Assembly (NCBI RefSeq): GCF_020921035.1
Contig: NC_063155.1
Span: 4,015,001-4,079,000, forward strand
Source of the DNA: Rhodamnia argentea
Lineage: Eukaryota; Streptophyta; Magnoliopsida; Myrtales; Myrtaceae
Length of the DNA: 64,000 nt
Reading direction: 5' to 3'
In this document: positions 1-10,883 of the stretch, piece by piece
Numbering within the stretch: position 1 is the first letter of the stretch
How the letters are laid out: each line of letters starts with the position of its first letter
Notes under the pieces: generated by a model
Databases searched by the model: none
What the model saw: only the letters and a program-made list of their open reading frames with translations
What the model was told of the DNA's origin: nothing
Translations under genes and position numbers: made by a program

Positions 1-229
1 TGTAAATATGTATCCCACAGCTTCAATGACAACTGCTCTGGCACATATATTAGTACCCCACAATGTATCTCTGTTTGTATGACTGGCCTTATGTCCATAA
101 GTGCTTTCAAGAATCAAACGCCGAGGACATGCCAACAAATTGTCTATTTTTCTTCCCTATGGTCTTTGGATTAGTCCATCCTTTTCCTTTTCTACGGGCA
201 ATTACTTATACATCACTTTCTGACTACAG

Positions 230-522
230 AAAATAAGAGGAGACCTCCGCTAACGAACATAATAGCTGCTTCTTCTGGTACAATGAAAGCGGATGAAGTT
301 GCAGAGAAGGCTTTAAGTGGGATTAAATGTGGCAGTTTTATTGTGCCTTGCAACTTTGAGGGCCAATTGCTAGCAATTGCGACTGCTGGTTTGTCTCCTC
401 AAAGATCATACATCATGGCATTCGTGGAAGTGGTTGGTGCTGGTATTCTCCGTCTTGCCGGTCTGTTCTTCCAGTGGAACTGGTATAGCAGTATAGAAAA
501 GTGGCATGCGCAAAATAAGTAG
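230..522 (+). CDS. TSC10: 3-ketodihydrosphingosine reductase, last exon (partial gene)
   Basis: This is the C-terminal exon of the ER enzyme that reduces 3-ketosphinganine to sphinganine with NADPH, the second step of sphingolipid long-chain base synthesis. The acceptor AG is at 228-229 and the exon opens with two bases that complete a split codon. The frame reads through an IIAASSG segment and EVAEKA, then CNFEG, SPQRS and the hydrophobic stretch ending FFQWNWY, and stops at TAG 520-522. These match the C-terminus of plant TSC10A/B as I remember it, including the membrane-associated tail near the end. The catalytic short-chain dehydrogenase domain lies upstream of the window. The ATG at 283 is internal and not the start. 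Bases 1-229 are read as intron. The assignment to the TSC10/KDSR family is strong; which paralogue is unknown. Confidence 0.85.
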
Positions 523-1029
523 TGACCTGTAAGTTTCCTGCAGCGAACCTCCTCGATGCCGGGTTGTTTTGCCTTTTGTTGCTGCTGTCATTGCTTTGAG
601 TTTTGTTGTCACGATGACCATATATGTGATGCTTTTAGTTGATCTCTGTATTGCCTGAGATACCCTTGTCATTTTGTAATATGATGAGAATTTGTAGAAA
701 GTAGATGAATTCAGATGCTCGATTGTTTCATTTCGTATCTCTTGGATTGCTAGATAAAGAGAAATATGCCATGTCTGTAGCAGGATGACCATATGATATG
801 CTTTTTCATCCCAAAATAAATCGTCAAAGTTGCTTTCTGTGGTTTTTGGCTGCCATTTGCTTTAGTCATGAAGCAAATCAGCCAGAAAATTTGTCTCAAT
901 CTCATCCAGTCTGGTCCTCTAGCATTAAGTTCCCATGAACTTTAGATATACTCTCTTTAGAGTTGAGACTTCTTGATGTGCTTGGAAAGCCTAAATCCTA
1001 GGAACCCTATCATGTGATCTCATCAGTAT
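523..1029 (+). other. 3' UTR and downstream flank of the TSC10-like gene
   Basis: No coding sequence is seen here. The T-rich stretch after the stop codon is probably 3' UTR. An AATAAA-like hexamer occurs near 815 and could direct polyadenylation. The segment ends at the left end of the solo LTR. Confidence 0.5.
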
Positions 1030-3403
1030 TGTCGCGACCCTCCGAGAATTTTCCTTCTATGCGAGATGAGGTTAACGAGCCGATTCTTTTGTAAGCCCCG
1101 GTTGTCGGCGGGATTTTTAGGATCGCGGGTCCCTCCCAAGACCCATTACTCGAATCGCGATGTGAAAAATTTTATCAAAATCGACCTTAATGTGGTCGGG
1201 TGGCATGTGCATAGTGTACATGCATTTTGGAGTCGCCACCGATCAATTTATTAGAGGGTATGATCGGAAAACCCTACCGAGCGGTCGGGAGAAACCATTC
1301 GGTTCCATGAAAACCAGAGATTTGGGTCCGAGGAGTTGGTTACGCTAAGATTTACAATGACACCCTTTCGGTTACCGATGTCGAGTGATTTTCTAACCTA
1401 AGAATTCATGCAGACGAAATTTCGGGTGAGGTAGGTTCTAACGATCCTAAGGTATCATGCAGACGGGAGTTTTCTACCCTGGCGATTACAATCAGAAATT
1501 GAATGCGCAATCAAGATAATCTCAATCGGATCAAGCAATCGGTGAAATAGACGTATCTAATACGGCCCTATCGGCTCACAGAAATGTCAATTTTGGATTT
1601 CGGGATGGTTCGGGAAAATTTGAGGCGGAAGGCCCAAAAGGGTAGAATGGTCATTTTTGGGGGTTCGGGACCCTAAAATCACAAAATCGGGGTCGGGCCA
1701 GCTGAATGTGACCATTTCCCATTTTTTGTGATTTTATAGAATTTTTCTAATTTTCTAATTTTTTGGAATTTTTATTTTATTTTAAAAAAGAATTGGGAAT
1801 TTTCCGGATCGACACAGATTGACCCCTAAAATCTCGAAAATTCTCGATCCAAACTATAAGAGTCCCGAATTGATCTAGGAATTTTTAGAAATTTTTTGGG
1901 AAAATCTGGGAATTTTTATGAATTTTCTAAGTATTTTTACAAATTTTTTGGATTTTTGGAAATTTTTATCTATTTTTTATTATTTTTTATTAATATTTCT
2001 GGACCGGGTCAAACCGGTCAACCAGGTCCAGACCGCCCACAAACTCGTTCCACGTAAAACGACACCGTATATGCATTTATTACCTATTTTTTATTTTCCT
2101 AAAATATATTTTCTAATACTCAAATATACCAAAAATGATGGACGGCTGAGATCAATCTTCAAATCAATCTCATCCGTCGGCCCTCTATTAATCAAAACGA
2201 CGCCACATCAATCTAATACACGGACGGCTGCGATTAAATCACAAGGCTCGATCTGAGCCGTTCACTCCTTCTGCACACAAAACGACGACGCTTCGGACCT
2301 ATGAACTCAACGACGTCGTCTAACTAAACCAACGGACGGCTACGATTCAAAATAAAATCTAATATGGGCCGTCAAATCTCTTAAACTACAAAACGACGCC
2401 GTGTGAATTAAAACGTTGAACGGTCACGATTGATCCTAGAACTAATCCGGACCGTCTATTCCTCATTCAGCCTAAACGACGACGCATTATCTAGGAAAAA
2501 CGGCACCGTTTTCATCATTTTTATTTTCTGCCTAATATAAACTAATATTCGAAAATACGAAAATCGGATCCGACGGTTCTAAATCAAACTCAGCTATTTA
2601 TTTGGGCCGTCGGATGAGATCTGACTCAACTCGTCCGCGCCAACGGCCTAGGCGAGTCGGCGACGAGCTGGACCAACCAACGCTCGACACGTCGGGCGCT
2701 AACCCGTTGACTGCGCCACGTAGACTTCGTCGTCTACCTCTCGCCAATGACTGAATGAACGGCCGAGGCTCCTCCGGCAAGATCTAACGGTGAGATCTCG
2801 CCGGAATGGCCTCAAACCAACGCCGATCGACTCGACTAACACTCGGGATCAATATATCACAAGATCAAACAAGTTCATCGGCTAAATCACGAGAAACAAG
2901 CTATACACGATCACAGCATCTCGGACTTCAATCGAGCAATATCGAGCATAACAATGCAATTCAAGCTTGAGGCACGTTCAAACCAAGTCAAGAACACTTA
3001 CCTCGGGCTCTGATTAAGCTCGCAGTTGCTAGATTTGCCTGGCCGAAGTTCGACCGGACCGCGAGATGTTGGAGGTTCAACTCGGGCGAATTAAGCGGAA
3101 TCGATGCATAAAAAGGATGCAATTATGGTCGGTGAAGCTCAAGGATGAAAACGCACACCATAATTTCACTAATCATGCTCAGAACAAGAGGATGCCATGA
3201 TCGCACGGAGAGATGATCGAAGAGTGAACTCACCGTTTACGGAGGTCCGAGGCCGATTGAACGTGTGCGATCGCTCCTCCGAGATGACAGGAAGCTTCTA
3301 GAAGTGGAACGGCGACTCGAGACGGCCTGGATTGCTCGGACGAACGGCTCACGGTCCGAGCTCCGGCGAGGCCGTAATGGTGCTCGCGAGAGCCTCTCTC
3401 TCC

Positions 3404-3445
<42 letters not shown>

Positions 3446-4789
3446 TCTGATGGTGGACGAGCACAAATGAGCTTCCCTCCGCTCCGGAATCTTCTCGGCC
3501 CTTTTATACTTGGTCTTCAAATTCGCGCGCGCACGGGCGAGCTTCACCGACTCTCCCGCACGTGCCCCCACGTGACTTATGGCTGCCGGACGGTGATGGA
3601 ATCAACTAGGATTCCGTCCATGTCCGTTTGGCCTCCGTTGAACCTCGGACGAGCATGAATTATACTCGGCCTTGCAGATGTTGACTTTCTCGAGCGCCGG
3701 GGCTTTGACCGTCGATTCCGACCATCTCCGGCGGCCATTGGCCGTGCCGCCAGTGGCAATCGACGGAGTCCGACCCGCACATCGAAACCCCCACATCAAT
3801 TAGCCTAATTAGGTTCGAATTGGTCTTTAATTTGACCATTGAATCTCGGCCTTTAAATCTGCAATTTGCGCGAGTTACGTGAAGAAGATGATATCTTGTT
3901 GGACCGGTTCGACCGGTCCGACCGCCCGGTCAGACCGATCCGAACCAGGTCAGGCCGATCCGAACCGATTCGGACTTAGAATTTTCAAAATTAATCAAAA
4001 TTCATGGGGAATTTTTGAAATTAAACCTCAAAATTTGCACTTAAGGGCCTAAATATTATCTAGAAATGTAATTTTGCCCAAAAGTTATCATCATTCTGCA
4101 AAAACCCCAAAATTTTCAAAATTCCCAAATTAGGGATAATTTCAATTGAAGGCCTAATTGATTAAATTGGACCAAACTAACCTGCCAATCGATTTAGAAT
4201 GTATGAAAACATAGGGGAACGGTTCAATTTTGCCACGAAAGTCCCTCAATTAAAAGTAATTTCGAAAATTGGCAAGTAGAGGGACTAAATTGCAAAGAAT
4301 TTAGGGATTTTTGTGCAATTCGTGCAATTCGCGCAATTGAGGGTGCAATTGATCAAATTGAAACTTGAAAGGATTGTAATTGAATGTCTAGACTCTAAAT
4401 GTACAAAAATTGCAAATAAAAAGACTCAATTTGTATTTTTTGTGCAAATTCAACTCTAGGCATTGTGAAGAAACACCTAAAATTGGATTCAATTTTCGAT
4501 TTTTCTTGAGGTCAATATGAAAAGGGAATTAAAATAAAAATATTGGACCTTTTTCTATATTTTTGTGACCTCAACAAGTATTTTTTATGAATTTTCTAAT
4601 ACTTTTCTATTTTTCGAAAATATTAAAAAATGTGAAAAATATGAAAAATTATTTTTGTTCAAAATTGGTTCCTTATGCTTGGCCAAGGCTCCCAAACTTG
4701 ATTTTTCAATTTTTTGATTTTTTATGAATTTTTGAGAATTTTTAGAAAATAAAACTAAAGGAAAATTGATTAAAAATCAGGTGTCAACA
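1030..4789 (+). mobile_element. Solo LTR, Ty3/gypsy Tat/Ogre-like (3.76 kb)
   Basis: The segment begins TGTCGCGACCC and ends GGTGTCAACA, the TG...CA ends expected of an LTR. The flanking 5-mers are AGTAT (1025-1029) and AATAT (4790-4794), a likely 5-bp target duplication with one substitution. No gag-pol and no second LTR are found nearby, so this looks like a solo LTR left by recombination between two LTRs. The phrase GGAGTCGCCACC near 1230 resembles a conserved block in long LTRs of the Tat/Ogre group; this is family knowledge, not a database hit. The interior holds a modular repeat zone (2044-2600), a GC-rich part, a (TC)n tract and AT-rich ends. Small open frames inside look accidental. 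The orientation is given as written, and without internal sequence it is uncertain. Confidence 0.7.
3408..3442. repeat. (TC)n microsatellite
   Basis: An uninterrupted run of TC dinucleotides inside the solo LTR. It accounts for the Ser-Leu or Arg-Glu runs in overlapping open frames, which should not be taken as genes. Confidence 0.95.
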
Positions 4790-6427
4790 AATATTACATA
4801 TATTTCTCTTGGAAATGAGCTTGTCGATATTCCATGGTTCTCTGATGTAGATCTTACGGGAGAAAGGAGTGATGTTTTTATCGATCTGTATCGATCAAAA
4901 CGTTCGAAAAATATCAATCGTTAGTCCTTTCTATTTCGACCCGCACCTTTCGGCATATCAAAAGTAGGAAGTGGACAATGCATAGGCATGTTCTTCCCCC
5001 GCCAAAATGGAGGCAAGACTGAGTATCATTTGACTGACTGGTTATTAATCCGACAACATCCTTGAATTTGGGGGTTAAGTTTCTTGGTTGGATATGTCTT
5101 TGGTATTAGGATTAGGCGCACAATCACAACGAAATAAAGAATAAAGATAAGAAAGAGAAATCGAGACACAAAAGGTTTATCTTGGTTCACTCTTAAGCTA
5201 GGGCTACATTTGGCATAGGATTTTACTATAATTAACACTTCTCAACTCTCTGTTACAACTCGTAATTACAACTCTTTGTCAAAGGAGAGTATGAAACACA
5301 CCCTAATATTTGCAACTTCAACAAACGATGAATAATGTCGAATATACTATCACCGCATTTGCCATTTTCTCGAGCATGAGTCTGTTTGTTCGACGTTGGG
5401 GGATCTGGGCACGGCCGGCCCGCCCTTGGGACCCAAGTTCAAATGTCTTGTCCTAGGTCAGAGCATCAGGGCCTTGTCGTATTTTAGAAAATGATTTCTA
5501 ATTCTCCGTAGAGAAAGTCATTTTCTTGAATTTAAGTACAAGTTTTACGTGATTATGAAAAGGCTTTCTATCGGCTTATTTTTCTGAGCGATTCGACTGG
5601 TCACAAAATGAGAACAAATATTCTTCGAACATAAATTTCATCTTCCAATGATGCGGAACTGAGAATGAAATTACTGAATGATACGGAAAACTATATAATG
5701 AGAATTGAGAAACCTTTAAAGCCATAACTAAAGGAATGCTAACTAGCTTAATAAGTAGTGAAGAGACATTTCTAAAAACCAACAGAAATATACATAAAAA
5801 TAGACCTTAGTATAGAAAAATCTAAATATTTGACTTGTCTTTGACTCCGTTGCGATTGGCTTGTGAAGGAACTCGAGCTTGAGCTCGATCCTAAAAATAG
5901 CCCGGAAATTTGGATGTGTATTGTAGTTGTGAAGACTTTATTTGTCTATTTTTGCAAGTAATTTATATGTCTACAGAAGAATAATAGAAATTTGATTAAC
6001 CTCGTGAGTTTGGCGAGCTGAATATCGACAAGTCTAAGCTCGGCTCAATAAGTAATTAAGTCATTCGAGCTCGAACTTGATTCAAAATTAGACGACTCGA
6101 TCTTGAGTAATCATTGAATCGAGCCTGAGTTATTCGTGCCCATCTCCACTCAAAGTCGAGTGTTTTAAGAAAGCGAATATCAACAATTAGTTTGCTTGCG
6201 AATCCTCTTATTTCTGGTTATATTTTACGTAAGAAGTTGCTAACCCGATAGTCTAACAATACTGTCAATTATTTATGATTATACAATCTCACAATCAATT
6301 AGTGTTTCATGCAAAACACGCGATGATGGTGTATAGATCTACTATTGAGATTGTACCACGGCTGACCGTACCGTCAGAGAAGCGTTTCCCATTTACATGG
6401 TAATGCAATTTCCTTTTTTTATATTTT
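4790..6427. other. Intergenic stretch without a recognisable gene
   Basis: No coding region is supported. Bases 5100-5240 (hydrophilic, purine-rich, then TTTATCTTGGTTCACTC) resemble sequences often seen at the edges of copia-like repeats in plants, but no element ends could be fixed. Bases 5865-6150 are rich in degenerate GCTCGA/CTCGAG words, a diffuse repeat type that reappears near 15000-15400. Confidence 0.5.
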
Positions 6428-6800
6428 GGTTAAAATATATTTTCCTTTCTAATCGGGGAACAAAAAATGGTCGAGAAGGAACCACACCAATCCACATTAC
6501 ACGCCCACACCAGTCCACTGCAAACCTCTGAGATGGCGTCGACGATCGCGAAGTGCTCGACCTCTTCAAGGCAGTCTTCGATTTCTCACATGATTGTTTC
6601 ATTCTCGGTGGAGGTTTAGTATCCGAAATTGAATTCTTCTGGTAAAATTTTATGGTTTGATTCACGTTGAAAGCTAATCGTCTTTGCTTTCTCCTTTCTT
6701 TGTTTTGGGCTTTCATTTGGGCATGGAATTTCAGGGCAAGATGGCTGCGATTTTCGGTCTCCCGGTGAGCGGATTCCCCACTCTTTCATGTTTGTAGTTT
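6428..6800 (+). pseudogene. Truncated duplicate of the PRXIIF 5' region
   Basis: This segment parallels 10725-11300: 5' flank, start region (ATGGCGTCG at 6533), intron 1 and the short exon 2 with its CAGGGCAAG acceptor and TCTCCCGGT donor. Most of exon 1 is missing. The copy jumps from the first codons to the end of the exon and intron 1 (CTCTTCAAGG then a degraded donor, TTTCATTCTCGG). Exon 2 carries substitutions that change residues relative to the intact gene. No exons 3-5 follow, because a gypsy element fragment begins near 6961. It cannot encode a working peroxiredoxin. It is best explained as a partial segmental duplication that kept introns, not a processed copy. Confidence 0.85.
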
Positions 6801-6960
6801 ACTACCTTGTTATCACTTCCTACCAAAATGAAAAGAAAAGATAAAAATATTTTGGATTTTAGACAATTATAAATAAGTTTCACGAGACATTTAATGGTAA
6901 TATTCACGTACTTTTTTATATCAATTTTTTTGGGAAAGATTGCGCCCGTTAAGGGAAAAA

Positions 6961-7146
6961 TCAATATCTGACTTTATTACGATAATTGATTGCAATTAAG
7001 GGAAAAAAAACGGCCGCCGGTTCCAAATCATGCATCAAGTAATTCAATTCATAGGGTCTTAGTTGTCTTGAGGCATATGCAACCACTTTTCCGTGTTGCA
7101 TCAAGACGTAGCCTAAACCTTTGTGTGACGTGTCACTATAAACCAC
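6961..7146 (-). pseudogene. RNase H start of the gypsy element, truncated
   Basis: The frame has [19 protein letters not shown] and ASRQLRP, the opening of the RNase H domain found in Ty3/gypsy polyproteins. It then degenerates and stops at the break near 6961. The corresponding part of the other gypsy copy is at about 36950-37079. Integrase is missing. Confidence 0.75.
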
Positions 7147-7371
7147 GAATCCTCCGGATCATGACGGTGTTGTTAATATTGGGGCAGAAGTTAACCTCTT
7201 CTTGAGTTTTTGAAACCTTTGCTCACACTTCTCTGTCCATTCAATCTTGGCTCCTTTTCGCGTTAGCTGAGTCAACGGACCGGGGATACAAGAAAATCCT
7301 TCCACAAATTTTCGATAATATCCTACCAACCCTAAGAAACTTTGGATTTCTGTATCTGTTGTTGGTCGAGG

Positions 7372-8100
7372 CTAATTCACTATTGCCTCTATCTTAGCCG
7401 GATCAACCGAGATTCCGTCTCCAATTATCATATGTCCAAGAAATATGACCCGATCCAGCCAAAATTCACACTTGCTGAATTTGACATATAACTTGTACTC
7501 TCTTAGCATCCGTAGCGCCATTCTAAGGTGTTCCTCGTGTTCCTTAGGTCCTTTAGAATATACCAGTATATAGTCGATGAATACTATCACGCATCGATCC
7601 AGATAAGGCTTAAATACCTTGTTCATTAGATCCATGAATGCAGCTGGAGCATTTGTTAGACCAAAAGGCATGACTACAAACTCATAGTAACCATATCTTG
7701 CCCGAAAAGCTGTCATAGGAATATCCTCTTCCTTAACTCCAAATTGATGATAACCCGATCTCGGATCGATCTTCGAGAAGACCGAGGCTTCTTGCAACCG
7801 ATCAAACAAGTCATCAATTCTCGGTAAAGGATATTTATTCTTTATGGTCACCTGATTTAGTTGTCCGTAATCGATACGGAGACGAAGCGTTCCATCCTTT
7901 TTCTTGACAAACAACACCGGCGCACCCCATGGTGACGTACTTGGCCTAATAAAACCTTTATTCAGTAATTCTTGCAACTGTACTTTTACTTCTTTAAGCT
8001 CCGCGAATGCCATTCGGTACGAAGCTTTAGAAATCGGTTCCGTTCCTTGAGCTAGTTCAATCATGAATTCAACCTCTCGCTTAGGAGGTAAACCTGGCAA
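7372..8100 (-). pseudogene. Reverse transcriptase remnant with altered catalytic motif
   Basis: The 242-residue frame holds the Ty3/gypsy reverse transcriptase core: PGLPP at the start, [26 protein letters not shown], a [10 protein letters not shown] block, [13 protein letters not shown] and FLGHMI. The active-site motif normally has two adjacent Asp (FIDDIL in the copy at 36183). Here the second is Tyr (FIDYIL, about residues 175-180, GAC TAT). Both Asp bind catalytic metal ions in this family, so the enzyme would be inactive even if made. The frame ends at a stop just after the DPAKIEAI segment. Confidence 0.85.
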
Positions 8101-8320
8101 TTCTTCGAGAAAGACATCTAAAAATTCTTAAACTATCGGAATATCTTCTATCTTGTCTTCCTTTTTAGACGAATCTTTAACACACACCAGGTACCCTTGA
8201 CACCCATCGCCAAGGAGTGTACAGATTTCAATTGTAGAAATAAGAGGTAGCGGCACCTTCGCTCCTCTTCCTAGGAATTCAAAGTTATTCTCATTTGCAA
8301 GACTAAACCAAATCACCCTT

Positions 8321-8542
8321 TTAAAACAATCTACAAACATCGAAGTCAGCCGGATCTATCATTACCAAGTCAATCATATGGTCCCGCCCTTCTATAACAA
8401 TCTTACAATCCTGGCATACTAGAGTGGTTATCACTTTATCCTTCATAGGAGTGGACACACTAAGCGCCGCCTCAAGTAGTTCGGACTTTAATCCACATAA
8501 CTCCATGAATTTGGTAGATACAAAAGAATGTGTCGCACCCAT
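8321..8542 (-). pseudogene. Retropepsin-like protease remnant of the gypsy element
   Basis: The frame contains GATHSFVS, the hallmark of Ty3/gypsy aspartic protease. It then has LSVSTPMKDK and CKIVIEG, in the same order as the protease of the element at 35434-35856. The catalytic Asp of the D-S/P-G motif lies just upstream in degraded sequence. The frame breaks at its end before joining reverse transcriptase. Confidence 0.75.
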
Positions 8543-8956
8543 ATCAAACGGGACTTATGCGTTTTTATTGCATAAGGAGACCGTACCTGTGATTGTTGTC
8601 TTGGAGGTCTCTGCCTCCTCCCGAGTCATTGCTCGAATCCCGCCTTGAGCTGGGGGCCTTCGTTGAGCTCCTAGAAATTTGGTTCTACCTCCTTGGGGTT
8701 GTTGGGCATGTGCAGTATGCTGAGGCCGTTGCTTCCCTCGTGGGCAATCCCTTATCAAGTGTCCTACTTGTCCGCAACCAAAACATTCCCTTCCTATAGG
8801 ACAAGGTGCATTATCATGTGTCTTGCCACATCGACGACAGGCTCTATTCGGGCGTGGAGCTTGTCCTGTCTCCCGACCGCCTCCGGTCCCTCTATAGTGT
8901 CCGAAGTTACGCCTCTTATTAGGATCATTGAATGTTCCGCCAAATGACCTTGGCCT

Positions 8957-9850
8957 CTAATTATCACGCCTCATATAATCCCGCAAGGTTTGGTGACTTG
9001 ATCCCACCTTCTGTTCGGCCTCATTCCTTTCTTTCAATAACACTTGCTCCACTAGCCGAGCTTGTTCATAGAGTTCGTGGTACTCTCGAATCATCAGAGG
9101 AGCTAACCGCTTATGTATCTCAATCTTAAGCCCATTCAAAAACCTCTTACACCGACGCTCATGTGTCTCAATCAACCGAGGAGCAAATATAGAAAGCTTA
9201 GAAAATTTTGCCTCTATTGAACCACAGTCTTGTCATTTGAGTCAGATTCATAAATTCAGCTATTTTTTGATCTCTAGCACAATCAAAAAAATACTGCCCA
9301 TACCCTTCTAGGACAATCTCTTGTGTCCTAGTCGGGTCAAGGTTTTTGTGTTTCGACCCTTTCTTGTAACTAAGTCGTTTGAAAAGTCTATACATACTTA
9401 CCTTACCAAAAAAAAAAAAAAATACTGCCCATAGAAGGCATTGACAAAGGCATCCCAAGTTACCTCCGCACCTTGGGACAATACAGTGTCCTTGCTCGTA
9501 TACCACCAATGTTGGTCGTTGTCCTCCAATTGATATTCGGCCAAAGCTACTCTGTCCACATCATTGCAATTTAGCAACCTAAAGATCTTTTCCATACTCT
9601 TCATCCACCTCTCGGCATCCTTGGGGTGTCCTAATCCTGTAAACTTTGGTGGTGTTAACTTTAGGAACTGTTCTACTAACCCCTGCAAACCGTATTCACC
9701 TCCTCCAACATTTGTACCAGCTTGTGGTTGCTGCGCTTGTGCTCCTATCGCTGCGCCCAAATTAGCCAAAGCTTGCAAGACTTCGTCAATCCCGTGGTCC
9801 GCTCCCCCGATCTTGCCTCCACCAATTGATGACCCTCCGGTCCTTACCAT
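8957..9850 (-). pseudogene. Ty3/gypsy gag remnant interrupted by a short insertion
   Basis: The frame starts at ATG 9850 and contains the retrotransposon gag pattern of this clade: FLKLTPPKF, WMKSMEKIF, then a WWY motif and WDAFVNAFYG. The homologous gag at 34351 shows the same order. After YGQYF the reading runs into a T-rich tract caused by a poly(A) insertion at 9303-9420. Beyond it the gag sequence resumes (FFDCARDQ, then FLNGLKIEI near 9130) with further disruption. It is capsid-like protein of a dead element. A CCHC-like zinc knuckle remnant lies beyond it near 8750-8850. Confidence 0.8.
9303..9420 (+). mobile_element. Short poly(A)-tailed retroposon with target duplication
   Basis: An about 105-bp unique segment beginning CCCTTCTAGG ends in CTTACCTTACC followed by about 14 A. 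It is flanked on both sides by the same sequence (A)nTACTGCCCATA (about 9285-9302 and 9421-9433). The flanks are one sequence in the homologous gag, so this is an insertion with a target duplication of about 13-17 bp. The tail and duplication indicate LINE-type target-primed reverse transcription. The insert could be a truncated LINE, a SINE or a fragment of a cellular transcript; I do not recognise it. Confidence 0.85.
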
Positions 9851-10320
9851 TGTGAACTTTTAGTCCTCTGCATATTGATCCATGCCTAATCATGATCACT
9901 ATGATTAGCCTTATAAGTAACATATGTTACTAAAGCCTATGAGTAACCTAATGGCTACTTATTTCGCAAACAAATACAACAATCACAAGCATTAGTGTTT
10001 TAATCGTGCGCGCGTCTTAGTACCCTAAAAGCTTTCGCACCTTATCACTCCAGGTAAACCTATGCTCTAATACCAAACAGAGCTATGGCGTCCTAGGTCG
10101 TCACCTTCTAACACGTTATGGTTTATCCACGATTAGTCAAGCTTAGGATAAGATAGCACATGTAGGATTTATAACATTTTGCGGCATGTCATCCGACCTA
10201 TGTAAACTATATGGACTCAAAGCTAGAATTCAAAGCAAAAAGGTTCTATACATAAATAAACCTTTTATAATCATAACTAAAAGGGAAGTCACAGGCACGC
10301 GCTTCGTGTGGTAATACTTC

Positions 10321-10780
10321 TGAAAATTGGTAATGCAATTTTTGAATGAGAAATCCGTTTAGTTAGCAACATTACATTTCTACCTCTAAAGTAAATTTTT
10401 ACTTTTAAAATTATTTTTGAGTCAATTCCAAAAGTAAAAAAGAGTTACTTCTATTGCAGAAATAGAAATCCCTTAATATCTATATCTCTCTTACTTCGAC
10501 TTCTTTTCATTTTCAGCGCTTTTATATCTCAACTACGCCTTTGCTATCGCCGACCACCACCGCCCATCGCCGACCACCATCCACCTCCGCCCCCTACAAA
10601 TCGTTCTTTGTCACCGCCAACCACCGTCGCGACCATCTCCAGCCGCTACCGCCCAACACCGCCGCCGCCAAGTCGTCATTTCCGATCACCGGAGTAAAAA
10701 ATAAATAATAATTTTTTATTATTAAAAAAATATATTTTCCTATTTAATGGGTCGAAAAAGATTCCACTACTTCTTCAAGC
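10321..10780. other. Upstream region of PRXIIF
   Basis: AT-rich sequence surrounds a pyrimidine-rich patch with repeated CCACC/CCGCC words (about 10550-10660). From about 10725 it is shared with the truncated copy at 6428, so core promoter and 5' UTR probably lie between 10725 and 10883. No gene is seen. Confidence 0.45.
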
Positions 10781-10883
10781 CGTGGAACAAAACCGGTCGA
10801 GAAGGAAAGGAACCACACCAGTCCACATTACACCCGCACACCCCCACATCGAAGGAAGGCGAGTCCCACTGCGAACCTCTGCG

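Larger units (their letters stand above)
6961..10320 (-). mobile_element. Truncated Ty3/gypsy retrotransposon (chromovirus-like)
   Basis: On the minus strand, in order from about 9850 down, come gag, a zinc-knuckle remnant, protease, reverse transcriptase and the start of RNase H. No integrase follows, because the element breaks off near 6961 against the PRXIIF-like copy. A primer-binding-site-like GCTCTAATACCA (plus strand, about 10063-10074) matches the tRNA-Met type with one change, so sequence to its right (about 10080-10320) is probably LTR remnant; its outer end is not defined. The encoded proteins closely parallel those of the gypsy element at 34351-38842, so both belong to the same clade, probably Tekay/Del. 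Stops, frameshifts and a 120-bp insertion in gag show it is dead. Confidence 0.85.

Noticed and set aside
3230-3658. Overlapping open frames with Ser-Leu or Arg-Glu runs
   Set aside because: They are translations of a (TC)n tract inside the solo LTR, open on both strands, with no domain.
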